From Magnetovibrio sp. (lineage in GTDB: Bacteria; Pseudomonadota; Alphaproteobacteria; Rhodospirillales_A; JABHCV01), in NCBI GenBank assembly GCA_002717285.1, contig PBDF01000002.1, positions 49,195 through 54,986 on the forward strand: a stretch of DNA of 5,792 bases, written 5' to 3'. The position numbers and the translations under genes were made by a program. Below, in pieces: positions 4,631-5,792 of this stretch (positions within the stretch are counted from its first letter, which is position 1; every line of letters begins with the position of its first letter). The notes beneath the pieces were generated by a model. That model ran no database searches. It worked only from the letters and a program-made list of their open reading frames with translations, and was not told the DNA's origin.

Positions 4631-5792
4631 TCATCGCTCATTCTAAGGGCTGCTATAAAAGCAGACTGAGGAATATCTACTCTCCCAAATTGGCGCATTT
4701 TCTTTTTGCCCTTCTTTTGTTTTTCCAGCAGTTTCTTTTTACGAGTTATATCACCGCCATAGCACTTGGCTGTTACGTCCTTGCGCATTCCACTAATGGT
4801 TGCACGTGCAACGATTTTGCCGCCAATAGCTGCTTGAATAGGGATTTTGAATAATTGGCGTGGTATTAAACTTTTAAGTCTATCACAAACGCCACGTCCG
4901 CGATTTTCTGATTGAGAACGATGGCAGACAAACCCAAGGGCATCAACTTGTTCTGTATTGACTAGAATGGAAACTTTTACAAGATCACCTTCATTAAACC
5001 CATCCATTTCATAATCAAAACTAGCGTAACCCCTTGAAATTGACTTCAGCCGGTCATAAAAATCAAAAACCACTTCGTTCAAGGGCAAACGATAAGTCGC
5101 CATAGGTTGGTTGCCAGCATACGTAAGGCTGATTTGTACACCACGACGTTCGGTGCATAATTGTAGTACACCTCCCAAGTATTCATCTGGAACTAATATT
5201 GTAGCTTTAATCCAGGGCTCAGAAATTTTATGGATTTTTGTTGGGTCAGGCATATCTGCTGGATTATGTAATTCTAATTCTTCACCATCATTTAGCTCGA
5301 TTTTATATGCAACGGATGGGGCAGTTGTTATTAGGTCTAAATCGAATTCGCGCTCCAGTCGTTCTTGTACAATTTCTAGGTGCAATAATCCTAGGAATCC
5401 ACATCTAAAACCTAAACCTAATGCTAATGAGTTTTCTGGCTCATATTCAAAGCTTGCATCATTCAGACGTAACCGAGCTAAGCTCTCACGCAAATCTTCA
5501 AAATTGTTAGCATCTGATGGAAATAATGAGCAAAAAACTACAGGAACGGAGGGTTTGAAACCAGTTAGAGGAATATCAGCAGGACACTTAACTTCGGTGA
5601 TTGTGTCTCCTACGTCTGTATCTGCAACAGTTTTGATAGATGCTGTGATATATCCAACCTCACCGGGTCCAAGGGCGTCAACTTTGGTAGCTTTAGGAGT
5701 AAATATTCCAACTTGTTCAACCTGGTGTTCTGAACCCGAGGCCATCATCTTGATTTTCATCCCCTTCTTAAGATATCCATCTTTCAAACGTA
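4627..5792 (-). CDS. lepA: Elongation factor 4 (LepA), C-terminal part, 5' end outside window
   Basis: LepA (EF4) is a ribosome-associated GTPase that acts on translating or assembling ribosomes. About 388 codons are visible of the usual 600 or so. The GTP-binding domain lies beyond the right edge, and the frame stays open to the last base, so the TTG at 5787 is not the real start. The fragment begins in the beta-barrel domain II ([30 protein letters not shown]). It continues into the EF-G domain III-like region ([35 protein letters not shown]). Domain V follows ([13 protein letters not shown]) and then the LepA-specific C-terminal domain with [37 protein letters not shown] and [19 protein letters not shown] (from residue 342 of the fragment). 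No frameshift is seen. It is convergent with the membrane-protein gene, and the stop codons overlap. Confidence 0.98.
   Translation of the reverse strand, partial: RLKDGYLKKGMKIKMMASGSEHQVEQVGIFTPKATKVDALGPGEVGYITASIKTVADTDVGDTITEVKCPADIPLTGFKPSVPVVFCSLFPSDANNFEDLRESLARLRLNDASFEYEPENSLALGLGFRCGFLGLLHLEIVQERLEREFDLDLITTAPSVAYKIELNDGEELELHNPADMPDPTKIHKISEPWIKATILVPDEYLGGVLQLCTERRGVQISLTYAGNQPMATYRLPLNEVVFDFYDRLKSISRGYASFDYEMDGFNEGDLVKVSILVNTEQVDALGFVCHRSQSENRGRGVCDRLKSLIPRQLFKIPIQAAIGGKIVARATISGMRKDVTAKCYGGDITRKKKLLEKQKKGKKKMRQFGRVDIPQSAFIAALRMSDD

Overview
The window looks like a chromosomal segment of an AT-rich (low GC by eye, not computed) alphaproteobacterium, probably marine. The LepA C-terminus has the alphaproteobacterial flavour (the stretch [12 protein letters not shown] and a [16 protein letters not shown] tail). 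The tRNA-Ser has an encoded CCA. The window also carries a NavBac-type sodium channel, a family common in marine bacteria. Genus-level assignment is not possible from the sequence alone.

Layout. Bases 1-192 are an AT-rich leader. Two closely spaced plus-strand genes follow: a NodB-type polysaccharide deacetylase (193-1020) and, 10 bp on, a GNAT-like acyltransferase (1031-2173). Together they look like the tail of a surface-glycan or exopolysaccharide modification operon. After a 90-100 bp gap comes a single-domain voltage-gated sodium channel (about 2277-3077), with an S4 helix of four regularly spaced arginines and the filter TLESWSM.

From 3078 to 4135 there is no long gene, but the stretch is not empty. 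It holds a pair of hairpins near 3213-3249. It holds two small overlapping minus-strand genes, 3561-3740 (59 codons) and 3352-3561 (69 codons), joined by a TAATG stop/start overlap with a strong GGAGGG ribosome site. The first 100 bp of the upstream small gene and its leader (3679-3780) recur 175 bp away at 3854-3955 with 14 differences. Most differences in the coding part are silent third-position changes in the minus frame, which argues that both copies were once translated. A functional tRNA-Ser(GGA) lies at 3987-4076 (minus), next to the second copy. A shrunken piece of the same tRNA (about 3790-3810) lies next to the first copy, so a block containing tRNA-Ser plus a small gene appears to have been duplicated, with one tRNA decaying.

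The right end holds a 164-codon two-helix membrane protein on the plus strand (4136-4630). Its stop codon overlaps the stop of the convergent lepA gene (minus, 4627 to beyond the window edge), of which about two thirds is present.

The most novel part is the small-gene/tRNA-Ser duplication at 3352-4076. The two small proteins are unrecognised, and no defence or mobile system can be named from what is visible.
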